A DNA stretch of 64,000 bases from assembly GCF_011067745.1 (NCBI RefSeq), contig NZ_JAAMPJ010000005.1:186001-250000 (forward strand), written 5' to 3'. Source of the stretch: Lentzea alba (lineage in GTDB: Bacteria > Actinomycetota > Actinomycetes > Mycobacteriales > Pseudonocardiaceae). The position numbers and the translations under genes are program-made. Within the stretch, counting starts at the first letter, position 1, and each line of letters opens with the position of its first letter. Shown one piece after another: positions 46,056 through 53,228 of the stretch. Below the pieces are notes generated by a model, which was not told where the DNA came from, made no database searches, and worked only from the letters and a program-made list of their open reading frames with translations.

Positions 46056-47240
46056 CTAGCGGTTGCCCTGGACCCACGTGGCCCACGGCACCTGCCAGTC
46101 GCCGAAGCCGTCCCACGACTCCAGCACCGGTCCGCCGGAGTTCTTCACGATGACCACGTCGCCCTGCTTGCTGTTGTCGAACACCCACTTGGCGTTCTCC
46201 GGCGAGAGGTTGAGGCAGCCGTGGCTCACGTTGCGCCGGCCCTGGTCACCGATGGACCACGGCGCGCTGTGGAAGAAGATGCCGCTGTTCGACATCCGGT
46301 ACGCCCAGTCGACCGGCGTGCGGTAGCCACCGTTCTCCAGCGCCAGGCCGTACGTGGTCGAGTCCATGATCATGTGGGAGTGCTTCTCCATCAGCACGTA
46401 CGTGCCGGTGGGGGTGGCGTCGGCCGGCTTGCCCATCGAGGTCGGCATGGTCCGCACGACCTGCCCGTTGACCTTGGTGACCACCTGGTGCGACTGGCCG
46501 TCGGCCTCGTGGATGACCTCGTCGCCGACCGTGGTCGTGATCGTGCGGTCTTCCTGGCCGTAGATGCCGTCACCGATGTGCTTGCCGTAGACCTTGATGT
46601 TCATCGTGATCTTGGTGCCCGACTTCCAGAACGCCTCCGGCCGCCAGTGCACCTCCTTCTTGTTGAACCAGTAGAAGGCGCCCTCGACCTTGGGCTCGGT
46701 GGTGATCTCCAGCATCTTCTCGGCCGCGACCTTGTCGGCCACCGGCTCGTCGAAGTAGAAGGCGAGCGGCTGCCCCACGCCGATCGTCGTGCCGTCCTGG
46801 GGGTTCGTCGACACGTAGGTCAGCGTCCGCGGCTTCACCGTGGTGAAGGTCGACTCCTTGGTCTCCGCCTTGCCGTCCTCACCGGTCGCCGTGGCGGTCA
46901 GCTTGTACGTCTTCGCGTACCCGAGCGGCTCGGTGTTGGTCCACTGCGTCGACTCGGGGTTCATCTTCCCCTCGACGACCTTGCCCTCGGGGTTGGTCAG
47001 CTTGACCTCGGTCAGCTTCCCGTCCGCCGCCGTCGCGATGACCGGCAGCCCGGGCGACACGTCGGCCGCACCGTTGTTCAGCGCCAGCGTCAGCGTGACG
47101 GGCTTCGGCGGCGGAGGAGCGCTGGACGTCGGCCCCCCGCTCCCGCCCGCGTTCTCGCCGCCCCCTGAACAGCCTGCGATCAGCATCACAGCGATTCCCG
47201 CCGTGACCACCCCACGACCGCGTCTGCCCCACATCCCCAT
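46056..47240 (-). CDS. L,D-transpeptidase lipoprotein (actinobacterial Ldt, Ig-like plus YkuD)
   Basis: The enzyme makes 3-3 crosslinks in peptidoglycan outside the membrane. The 394-residue chain has a lipoprotein signal with lipobox LIAGC (C24), a low-complexity tether, two Ig-like domains (about 48-138 and 140-245) and a YkuD catalytic domain (about 248-375). The active-site signature reads FFHSAPWSIGDQGRRNVSHGCLNLS (H324, H340, nucleophile C342). The C-terminal VPWATWVQGNR tail is conserved in LdtMt2-like enzymes. It is a family targeted by carbapenems. It is convergent with the ABC-F gene, with 4 nt between stops. Confidence 0.92.
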   Translation of the reverse strand: MGMWGRRGRGVVTAGIAVMLIAGCSGGGENAGGSGGPTSSAPPPPKPVTLTLALNNGAADVSPGLPVIATAADGKLTEVKLTNPEGKVVEGKMNPESTQWTNTEPLGYAKTYKLTATATGEDGKAETKESTFTTVKPRTLTYVSTNPQDGTTIGVGQPLAFYFDEPVADKVAAEKMLEITTEPKVEGAFYWFNKKEVHWRPEAFWKSGTKITMNIKVYGKHIGDGIYGQEDRTITTTVGDEVIHEADGQSHQVVTKVNGQVVRTMPTSMGKPADATPTGTYVLMEKHSHMIMDSTTYGLALENGGYRTPVDWAYRMSNSGIFFHSAPWSIGDQGRRNVSHGCLNLSPENAKWVFDNSKQGDVVIVKNSGGPVLESWDGFGDWQVPWATWVQGNR

Positions 47241-47470
47241 CGACGTACTTCCGATCTGCTTGTCGCCGCTGCCGAGACTGCCTGCACGAAGTCGTTTTGG
47301 CGTCCCCCGATTAGGTGACGACAGGAGGAGCCCCGAAGTTGCTCAAGTGGCCGGATCGTTACGTGGCCGATGCACCCCCAAACCGGGGCTGACCAGCCGA
47401 TTGGGAGCGCGCCTTCGCCGTGTGCTAACGTTCTCCACGTCGGAACGGCAAGTGTCCGGCACACAAACAA

Positions 47471-47544
47471 GCGCCGCTAGCTCAGTTGGTTAGAGCAGCT
47501 GACTCTTAATCAGCGGGTCCGGGGTTCGAGTCCCTGGCGGCGTA
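47471..47544 (+). tRNA. tRNA-Lys (anticodon CTT)
   Basis: The 74-nt cloverleaf has acceptor GCGCCGC/GCGGCGT with a terminal G-T pair, D arm GCTCAGTTGGTTAGAGC, anticodon arm GCTGACTCTTAATCAGC (CTT), T arm CGGGGTTCGAGTCCCTG and discriminator A. CCA is not encoded. Confidence 0.95.
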
Positions 47545-47549
47545 CTCCG

Positions 47550-47585
47550 AAGAAGCAGGTAGAGATTCGTCTCTACCTGCTTCTT
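47550..47585 (+). terminator. Intrinsic terminator after tRNA-Lys
   Basis: A perfect 16-bp stem AAGAAGCAGGTAGAGA with its complement is closed by a TTCG tetraloop and followed by TT. It marks the left boundary of the arsenic island. Confidence 0.9.
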
Positions 47586-47694
47586 TGCATTTCCCGCACT
47601 CGTCTTCATTCTCCGTTTCTTCGTTGTGGATCACAGTTTGCGAGCCCGAGACAGATCGCTTGAGGCATGCCGAGTACGGCGCCACCGGGTTCGC

Positions 47695-47743
47695 TTGACA
47701 CCAGACATATTAGTCAACGAACATTGAGTCAATGAACATTGAG
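47695..47743 (+). promoter_or_regulatory. Promoter and tandem ArsR operators at the start of the arsenic island
   Basis: TTGACA (47695-47700) and GAACAT (47719-47724, 18-nt spacer) would start transcription at about 47731, so the ATG at 47732 would be leaderless. Two direct 15-nt repeats, TCAACGAACATTGAG (47714-47728) and TCAATGAACATTGAG (47729-47743), cover the -10 box and start codon. The second contains the inverted repeat TCAATG-AA-CATTGA. They are likely sites for the ArsR domain encoded just downstream. Confidence 0.65.
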
Positions 47744-48424
47744 TGGCCTTCCTCCCTGGTTGCACGGGCACGACTGCACGCCGCGCTCGGCGAGCCCGCG
47801 CGGCTCGCCATCGTGGACCGGTTGCTGCTCGGCGACGCCTCGCCCGGAGAGATCGGCCGGGAGCTGGGTCTGCCGAGCAACCTGCTGGCGCACCACGTGA
47901 AGCTGCTCGACCAGGCTGGTGTGCTGGAACGCTCCCGTTCCGAGGGAGACCACCGCCGCAGCTACCTGCGCCTGCGACCTGACGCGCTGACCGGCCTGGC
48001 CCCGGTGGGGTCACTGCGGGCCGCACGGGTGGTGTTCGTCTGCACTCACAACTCCGCGCGCTCGCAGCTCGCCACCGCACTGTGGAAGCGCCGCAGCCAG
48101 GTGCCCGCGGCCTCGGCCGGCACCGAACCCGCCGAGCGAGTGCATCCGATGGCCGTCGCCGCGGCCCGCGAGCACGGCTTGTCGCTGGCCAAGGCGCGCA
48201 CCGCGCACGTGAGCGACGTGTTGCGGCCCGACGACCTTGTTGTTGCCGTGTGCGACAACGCCCACGAGGCACTCGACAGCCACGACGACCGGCTGCACTG
48301 GTCGGTGCCCGACCCGTCGCGCATCGGCACCGGCGACGCCTTCGACTCCGCGCTACGTGATCTCGCCGACCGGGTGGACCGGTTGGCGCCCGCTGTTCAC
48401 CACACCGGAGAGAGCGATGGCTGA
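47732..48424 (+). CDS. ArsR-type repressor fused to low-molecular-weight phosphatase/arsenate reductase domain
   Basis: The 230-residue fusion has an N-terminal ArsR winged helix (1-90; ALGEPARLAIVDRLLLGDASPGEIGRELGLPSNLLAHHVKLLDQAG). The C-terminal domain (about 97-220) is an LMW-PTP/ArsC fold with an intact CX5R loop CTHNSARS (C104, R110) and a VPDPSR motif supplying the general-acid aspartate. So one chain may sense arsenic or arsenate and also reduce it, or use the loop as a ligand site. The ArsR part lacks the CVC metal motif of the other ArsR in this island, so the sensing residues are unclear. The start codon lies within the tandem operator. Its stop overlaps the next, broken gene. Confidence 0.85.
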   Translation: MNIEWPSSLVARARLHAALGEPARLAIVDRLLLGDASPGEIGRELGLPSNLLAHHVKLLDQAGVLERSRSEGDHRRSYLRLRPDALTGLAPVGSLRAARVVFVCTHNSARSQLATALWKRRSQVPAASAGTEPAERVHPMAVAAAREHGLSLAKARTAHVSDVLRPDDLVVAVCDNAHEALDSHDDRLHWSVPDPSRIGTGDAFDSALRDLADRVDRLAPAVHHTGESDG

Positions 48425-48640
48425 GACCGACGACCGCGGCCGCCCGGCCGCAGCGCGACTTCGAGGGAATCTTCGGACAGGAGACGAGCGAGCGTTTCCT
48501 GCACGGAAGCTACGACCAGCTCGCCTCGCACAGCACGGTGCCGAACTGCCTGCCCCTGCTGGCCGAACGCTCGCCGGGTCCGCGGCCTGCTCGACGAGCT
48601 CGGCGTTCCCGCTCGACAGTTCTGTCCACTGAGGAGTGTT
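48417..48640 (+). pseudogene. Frameshifted three-helix-bundle protein (N-terminal domain of actinobacterial arsenate reductases)
   Basis: ATG 48417 begins MAETDDRGRPAAA behind GGAGAG, but a recognisable sequence, DFEGIFGQETSERFLHGSYD followed by QLASHSTVPNCLPLLAER, is only in the next frame (from about 48451). The rest, RGLLDELGVPARQFCPLRS, is in the third frame (from about 48581). It matches the helical-bundle domain that precedes ArsC in many actinobacteria (F-G-x-F-x-x-E-T-V-E-R...Y...L...LPVLAERFARxRL). Near the second break, adding T and C would restore an AERFARVRGLLDELG reading. So it is either a decayed standalone domain or a gene with two base-level sequencing errors. Confidence 0.6.
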
Positions 48641-48641
48641 G

Positions 48642-49343
48642 ATGACCCGCAGGTTGGCCGCCGAGTTCCTCGGCAGCATGCTGCTGGCCGCACTGGTGAT
48701 CGGCTCGGGCATCGCCGCCCAGCGTCTGTCACCAGGTGACGTCGGCGTGCAGTTGCTGGAGAACGCCGCCGCGACGGCCGTCGGGCTGTACGCGATCATC
48801 CTGATCTTCGGCCCGATCAGCGGCGCCCACTTCAACCCGGTGGTGTCGCTGGCCGACGCCGCGTTCGGAGAGCTGACGTGGCGCGAGGCGGCCGGCTACG
48901 TGCCCGCGCAGGTCATCGGGTGCGTCAGTGGCGCGGTGCTCGCGAACGTGATGTTCGAAGCTCCCGCGGTCAGCATCAGCACCACCGAACGGGCGACCGT
49001 CGCGCACGGCGTGTCTGAGGTCGTGGCGACGGCCGGCCTGCTCCTGGTGATCTTCTCGCTGGTGCGGTCCGGACGCGGCGAACGGGCGCCCGCCGCGGTG
49101 GGCGCCTACATCGGCGCGGCGTACTTCTTCACCAGCTCCACCAGCTTCGCCAACCCGGCCATCACCATCGGCCGCATGTTCAGCGACACGTTCGCGGGCA
49201 TCGCACCCTCGTCGGCACCCGCGTTCATCGCCGCCCAACTCGTCGGCGGGGTGCTCGCCATCGCCGTGCTGCGGGCGCTCTACCCGAACCCAGGCACCAA
49301 CGCCGAAGACGTCGTACTCCCCCAACTGAAGGAGCAGTCGTGA
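48642..49343 (+). CDS. Aquaporin (MIP family), arsenic-associated
   Basis: The 233-residue protein has six membrane helices and two pore loops: HFNPVVSL (residues 65-67, NPV instead of NPA) and FANPAITIG (171-173). The arginine that normally follows the second NPA in the selectivity filter is isoleucine here, which should widen the pore. Arsenic-linked channels such as rhizobial AqpS show comparable changes and let arsenite, made by ArsC, leave down its gradient. It precedes arsC with a 4-nt overlap and no Acr3 or ArsB gene is present, so this role is plausible. ATG 48642 has GAGGAG 5 nt upstream. Confidence 0.88.
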   Translation: MTRRLAAEFLGSMLLAALVIGSGIAAQRLSPGDVGVQLLENAAATAVGLYAIILIFGPISGAHFNPVVSLADAAFGELTWREAAGYVPAQVIGCVSGAVLANVMFEAPAVSISTTERATVAHGVSEVVATAGLLLVIFSLVRSGRGERAPAAVGAYIGAAYFFTSSTSFANPAITIGRMFSDTFAGIAPSSAPAFIAAQLVGGVLAIAVLRALYPNPGTNAEDVVLPQLKEQS

Positions 49344-49750
49344 CCGCCAAGCCCGAGGTGTTGTTCGTCTGCATCCACAACGCAGGCCGTTCGCAGATGG
49401 CCGCCGCACTGCTGCAGCACTACGGGATGGGCCGCATCGCGGTGCGCTCGGCGGGCTCGGCACCCGCGGAGAAAGTCAACCCGGCTGCCGCGCAGGCACT
49501 CGCCGAGTGGGGCCTGGACATCACCGCCGAGGTGCCGTCCAAGCTCACCACCGAGGACGTCGAGGCCTCCGACGTGGTGATCACCATGGGCTGCGGTGAC
49601 ACGTGCCCGGTGTTCCCCGGCAAGCGCTACCTCGACTGGCAGCTCGACGACCCCGCCGGGCAGGGCGTCGACGCGGTGCGCCCGATCCGCGACGACATCG
49701 ACCGCCGGGTGCGCGGGCTCGTCGCGGAGCTGCTCGACGCTCAGTCCTGA
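49340..49750 (+). CDS. arsC: Arsenate reductase (LMW-PTP-like ArsC)
   Basis: The enzyme reduces As(V) to As(III) in the cytoplasm. The 136-residue protein has the CX5R loop CIHNAGRS (C11, R17), LDWQLDDPAG with the general acid Asp, and a further cysteine pair in ITMGCGDTCPVFPG (C85, C89). That layout fits the thiol-disulfide cascade of thioredoxin- or mycothiol-linked ArsC. The GTG start overlaps the aquaporin stop (GTGA), which implies coupled translation. It ends 10 nt inside the convergent arsM gene. The N-terminal helical bundle found fused to ArsC in relatives is missing; a broken copy lies upstream at 48417. Confidence 0.93.
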   Translation: MTAKPEVLFVCIHNAGRSQMAAALLQHYGMGRIAVRSAGSAPAEKVNPAAAQALAEWGLDITAEVPSKLTTEDVEASDVVITMGCGDTCPVFPGKRYLDWQLDDPAGQGVDAVRPIRDDIDRRVRGLVAELLDAQS

Positions 49751-50628
49751 CAACCGCAGCCGGACGCGGTCTTCGCCTCGGCAACCGTCTTCGCCGGGTC
49801 GATCGACCCTTCGCCGTCGGTGCAGCACGCGCTGACGCCGCAGCAGGAACTCTCGGTCTGAGCGAGCGGAAGGTTTGGCTCGCCGACAGGCTTGGTGGCG
49901 CGCACGATCGCCGAGTGCATGCCGTCGGCGACCTGCTGGGTCGGGGTGATCTCGATGTCGGTGAACCCCGCCGCCCGCAGGCCGTCGCGGTACTCGGCGA
50001 ACGTGAGCGCACCGGCGATGCAGCTGACGTAGGAACCGCGCTCGGCCCGTTCCGCTGGGGTGAGCGCGTCGTCGGCAACGACGTCGGAGACGCCGACGCG
50101 GCCGCCGGGGCGCAGCACGCGGAAGGTTTCGGCGAACACGGCGGGCTTGTCGACCGAGAGGTTGATGACGCAGTTGGAGATCACGACGTCGATGGTGTTG
50201 CCGGGCAACGGGATGGCTTCGATGTTGCCCTTGAGGAACTCGACGTTCGTGGCGCTCGCCTTGTCCGCGTTGGACAGGGCGAGCGCGAGCATTTCGTCGG
50301 TCATGTCCAGGCCGTAGGCCTTGCCGGTCGGACCGACCCGGCGCGCGGAGAGCAGTACGTCGATGCCACCTCCGGAGCCCAGGTCCAGCACTCTCTCGCC
50401 CTCGCGGAGCTCGGCGACGGCGATGGGGTTGCCACACCCCAGTGACGCGGCGACCGCCTCAGCGGGCAGCTCGTCGCGCTGAGCCGCCGGATAGAGCGTG
50501 GCGCCGAAGGTCTCGTCGACCTCCACGGCCTCCGGACCGCAGCACCCGCCTCCCCCGTTGACGACGGCGGTCGCGGCCGCGGCGTAGCGAGCACGGACGG
50601 TCTCACGCAGCTCAGTCTGCTCACCCAT
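49741..50628 (-). CDS. arsM: Arsenite S-adenosylmethionine methyltransferase
   Basis: The enzyme methylates As(III) to mono-, di- and trimethylarsenicals, giving volatile or more readily exported products. The 295-residue protein has the SAM motif VLDLGSGGGIDVLL (about 80-93), MTDEMLALA, and the ArsM-type cysteines (C65 in SLGCGNP, C153 in SNCVINL, C203 in YVSCIAGAL). It ends in an extra Cys-rich tail, SSCCGVSACC and SGCGCQD, that may bind arsenic. Another CC pair is near the N-terminus (GGGGCCGPE). ATG 50628 has GGAGGT about 9 nt upstream. It is divergent from arsR across about 80 nt. Confidence 0.95.
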   Translation of the reverse strand: MGEQTELRETVRARYAAAATAVVNGGGGCCGPEAVEVDETFGATLYPAAQRDELPAEAVAASLGCGNPIAVAELREGERVLDLGSGGGIDVLLSARRVGPTGKAYGLDMTDEMLALALSNADKASATNVEFLKGNIEAIPLPGNTIDVVISNCVINLSVDKPAVFAETFRVLRPGGRVGVSDVVADDALTPAERAERGSYVSCIAGALTFAEYRDGLRAAGFTDIEITPTQQVADGMHSAIVRATKPVGEPNLPLAQTESSCCGVSACCTDGEGSIDPAKTVAEAKTASGCGCQD

Positions 50629-50694
50629 GGGTGGCACACCTCCAGGCTGTATCGAAGTTTGTCTATGCAGTGTTGCGCAGAACGCGAAGTGCCG

Positions 50695-50704
50695 TCAATA
50701 TTGA
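50695..50704. promoter_or_regulatory. Palindromic operator next to arsR
   Basis: TCAATATTGA is a perfect 10-bp palindrome ending 3 nt before the arsR ATG, in the A/T-rich arsM-arsR intergenic region. It is the likely ArsR binding site controlling arsR and perhaps arsM. Confidence 0.6.
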
Positions 50705-50707
50705 AAT

Positions 50708-51055
50708 ATGTCGAAGCAGGACCTGGGCTGCTGCGAGCCGCTGTCAGAAGAGCCCCTTGCCGCAGAACAGGCTGTCGAGCTGTCGACGATGTTCAAAGCG
50801 CTCGGCGATCCGGTGCGCCTGCGGCTGCTGTCGATGATCGCCTCACGCCCGGACGGCGAGGTCTGCGTGTGCGAGCTGACGCCCGCGTTCGACCTCTCGC
50901 AACCGACCATCTCGCACCACCTCAAGCTGCTGCGCCAAGCAGGCCTGGTCGACTCCGAGCGCCGAGGCACCTGGGTGTACTACCGCGCACGGCCGGAGAC
51001 GACCGATCGGATGGCGGCGTTGCTGAGCAGCGTGGCCCGCCCGGTCACGGCGTGA
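50708..51055 (+). CDS. arsR: ArsR-family arsenite-responsive repressor
   Basis: The 115-residue winged-helix protein carries EVCVCEL (C53 and C55) in the DNA-binding region, the classic As(III)-binding CVC motif, plus a CC pair at residues 8-9. The recognition helix is LSQPTISHHLKLLRQAGLV. Arsenite binding releases it from the operator just upstream. It is divergent from arsM. Its stop is 3 nt from the stop of the convergent flavoprotein gene. Confidence 0.93.
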   Translation: MSKQDLGCCEPLSEEPLAAEQAVELSTMFKALGDPVRLRLLSMIASRPDGEVCVCELTPAFDLSQPTISHHLKLLRQAGLVDSERRGTWVYYRARPETTDRMAALLSSVARPVTA

Positions 51056-51058
51056 ACG

Positions 51059-52030
51059 TCAGCCCAAGGCTGCGGAGATCTTCGCGACCGTTGCCTTCGC
51101 GGTCGGGCCTACGCCGATGAGAGTCGCGGAAGCGGGTCCCGTCCAGCTCCCGTAGCCGAGCAGATGCAGACGCGGCTCGTCAGCCGCGGTCGTGCCGGTG
51201 ACTGGGACACGTCCTTCGGCGTCGCGCAGGCGCAGCGGGGCGAGATGGCTGAGGACGGGCCGGAATCCGGTGCACCACACCACGACGTCGGCACGGGCCA
51301 ACGCGTCCATGTCCACGGTGGTGGCGACGAGCAGTCCGCGGTCACGTGCCTCGCGGACAGCTGGAACCGCAACGATGTCACCGAGCTCGCCGACACCGCC
51401 GCGCCGCGTGGCGATGTCGAACAGGGCTTTGCCGTCGATCTCATCGGGCATGTAACGCGGTGCACGGCGGGTCATCCAGGTCAGGTCGGCGTGCGGCACG
51501 AGGTCGGCGGCGATCTGGGCGCCGGAGTTGCCGCCACCGACCACGACGACCTTCTGGCCCGCGAACTCGAGCGGGTCGCGGTAGTCGACGGTGTGCAACT
51601 GACGGCCGGCCAGGTCCATCAGCGGACGGAACGGCCGCCACCACGTGCCGGTCGCACTGATCACGTGCCTGGCCGACCAGCTTCCGGAATCCGTGTGCAC
51701 CAGCAGTCCGTTCCCGTCGCGGCGGACCGAGGCGACCTGGACCGGGCGCTGAACGGGGATGTCGTAGCGCTTCTCGTAGGCGGCGAGGTAGTCGACGACG
51801 TGCTGCGCGGTCGGATATCCGTCCGAAAAGGACGGCATCGGCCAGCCTGGCAACGAGCTGTGGCGCGCAACGGAGAACAGCCGCAGCGAGTTCCACGCGT
51901 GCGGCCACGCCCCGCCCGGCACAGGTTGCGCATCGAGGACCACGTGGTCGATCCCGGCGCGGCGCAGGTAGAACGCGGCAGCCAGCCCCGCCTGACCGCC
52001 ACCGACCACAACGACGTCAGACCTCAGCAC
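51059..52030 (-). CDS. Flavin-dependent monooxygenase-like protein, ArsO type
   Basis: The 323-residue two-Rossmann flavoprotein has VVVVGGGQAGLAAAFYLRRAG (FAD, N-terminal), GGAWPHAWNSLRLFSVARHSSLPGWPMP (typical of ArsO-like proteins), VVVVGGGNSGAQIAADL (NADPH, about 160-176) and VVWCTGFRPVLSHL. ArsO genes are common in ars operons; oxidation of arsenicals has been proposed but is not proven. The GTG start at 52030 lies 14 nt inside the preceding MFS gene, so it is the last gene of a coupled three-gene operon. Confidence 0.85.
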   Translation of the reverse strand: MLRSDVVVVGGGQAGLAAAFYLRRAGIDHVVLDAQPVPGGAWPHAWNSLRLFSVARHSSLPGWPMPSFSDGYPTAQHVVDYLAAYEKRYDIPVQRPVQVASVRRDGNGLLVHTDSGSWSARHVISATGTWWRPFRPLMDLAGRQLHTVDYRDPLEFAGQKVVVVGGGNSGAQIAADLVPHADLTWMTRRAPRYMPDEIDGKALFDIATRRGGVGELGDIVAVPAVREARDRGLLVATTVDMDALARADVVVWCTGFRPVLSHLAPLRLRDAEGRVPVTGTTAADEPRLHLLGYGSWTGPASATLIGVGPTAKATVAKISAALG

Positions 52031-53228
52031 GAGCCACCTCCATCCCCGGCACGCTGGCGGTCGACAACGCGGCTGCCAGCACCCCGACCAGTCCGAGCAC
52101 GACGAACACCGCCGGAAAGCCGCCGAGCCAGGCCGCCAGCGCACTGCCCGCCCACGGTGCGATGGCGGCGGTGAGCATGACCGGCGCGATCAACAGACCG
52201 TTGAGCTGTCCGTAGTGGACAGCGCCCCAGCGGTCGGTGATCGCGGTCGCCTGCACCAGTGTGAAGATCCCGCGCGAAACCCCGGCGAGCACCGAGCCGG
52301 CGATCAACAGCAGGGCCGGACCGGGCACCACTCCCAGCAAGGTGGTCGCGAGTGCGCTGGCCAAGAGGATGAGCAGAGTTCGGGTGCGCACCGACGTCCG
52401 TGCGGCCAGCCTGGCGTAGCCGAGCCGGCCGAGCACCTGGCCGACTCCGCCCAGGCCGAGCGCGATGGCTGCGGCCGAGGTCGTCATGCCGCGTTCGGTC
52501 AGCAGCGGCACGAGGTTGATCACGACGGCGTAGACGCTGAACGCGGCCAGGCTCATCGCGACCACCAGCACCAGGAACGGTCTGCTGCGTGCCACCGCCG
52601 ACGGAGCGTGCGCGGCCTCGTGCTCGATCGGCGGCCACGGCAACCGCAAGCCCAACAGGTGGAGCGGAATCGTGGTGACAGCGAGGAATCCGGCCAGCAC
52701 CAGGTAAGTGTCACGCCAGTCCAACTGGTCGTTGAGCACGGCGGTCAGCGGCGCGAACACGGTGCTGGCCAGCCCGGCGACCAACGTGAGCGCGGTCAGC
52801 GCGGACACCCGCCGCGGCCCGTACCAGCGGGTCAGCGCGGCGAACGCGGGCGCGTAGAAGACCCCGGCCATCGCCACGCCGGCCAACAGCCACGCCGCGA
52901 TGAACCACGCCAGCGAGCGCGCACCCGCCAGCGCGACGAGCGCGAGCACGGCCACGACCGAGCCGGTGGTCATGATGGCGCGCGGGCCGTGCCGGTCGAG
53001 CAGCTTGCCCACCGGAATCCCCACCAGGCCCGCGACGATCTGGCTCGCGGAGAACCCGGCGGTGATCGCCGCGAGCGACCACCCGGTTCGCGTGCTGATG
53101 GTCGGCAGCAGCACCGGGAAGGCGTAGTAGAGCACTCCCCAGCTGATGATCTCGGTGGTGCACAGGACGATCAGCACGCGGCGCAGCCCGGCAGTGGTGC
53201 CGGGCTGCGTCGTTGTGTCAGCGTGCAC
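52017..53228 (-). CDS. MFS transporter in the arsenic island
   Basis: The 403-residue protein has 12 predicted helices and a motif A loop GIPVGKLLDRHGPRAIMTTG after helix 2. The start MHADTTTQ (GTG 53228) overlaps the end of the upstream flavoprotein gene by 11 nt, and its own end overlaps the ArsO-like gene by 14 nt. Lying between two flavoproteins and behind ArsR-type control, it is a candidate exporter for an arsenical, perhaps an oxidised or organic one. It is not an ArsB or Acr3 homologue. The general MFS fold is certain; the substrate is inferred from context only. Confidence 0.82.
   Translation of the reverse strand: MHADTTTQPGTTAGLRRVLIVLCTTEIISWGVLYYAFPVLLPTISTRTGWSLAAITAGFSASQIVAGLVGIPVGKLLDRHGPRAIMTTGSVVAVLALVALAGARSLAWFIAAWLLAGVAMAGVFYAPAFAALTRWYGPRRVSALTALTLVAGLASTVFAPLTAVLNDQLDWRDTYLVLAGFLAVTTIPLHLLGLRLPWPPIEHEAAHAPSAVARSRPFLVLVVAMSLAAFSVYAVVINLVPLLTERGMTTSAAAIALGLGGVGQVLGRLGYARLAARTSVRTRTLLILLASALATTLLGVVPGPALLLIAGSVLAGVSRGIFTLVQATAITDRWGAVHYGQLNGLLIAPVMLTAAIAPWAGSALAAWLGGFPAVFVVLGLVGVLAAALSTASVPGMEVARAEV

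Noticed and set aside
47471-47544. tRNA-Lys as the integration site of the arsenic island
   Set aside because: No integrase and no repeated tRNA 3' end were seen at the far side (near 56.5 kb). Position next to a tRNA alone is not enough.
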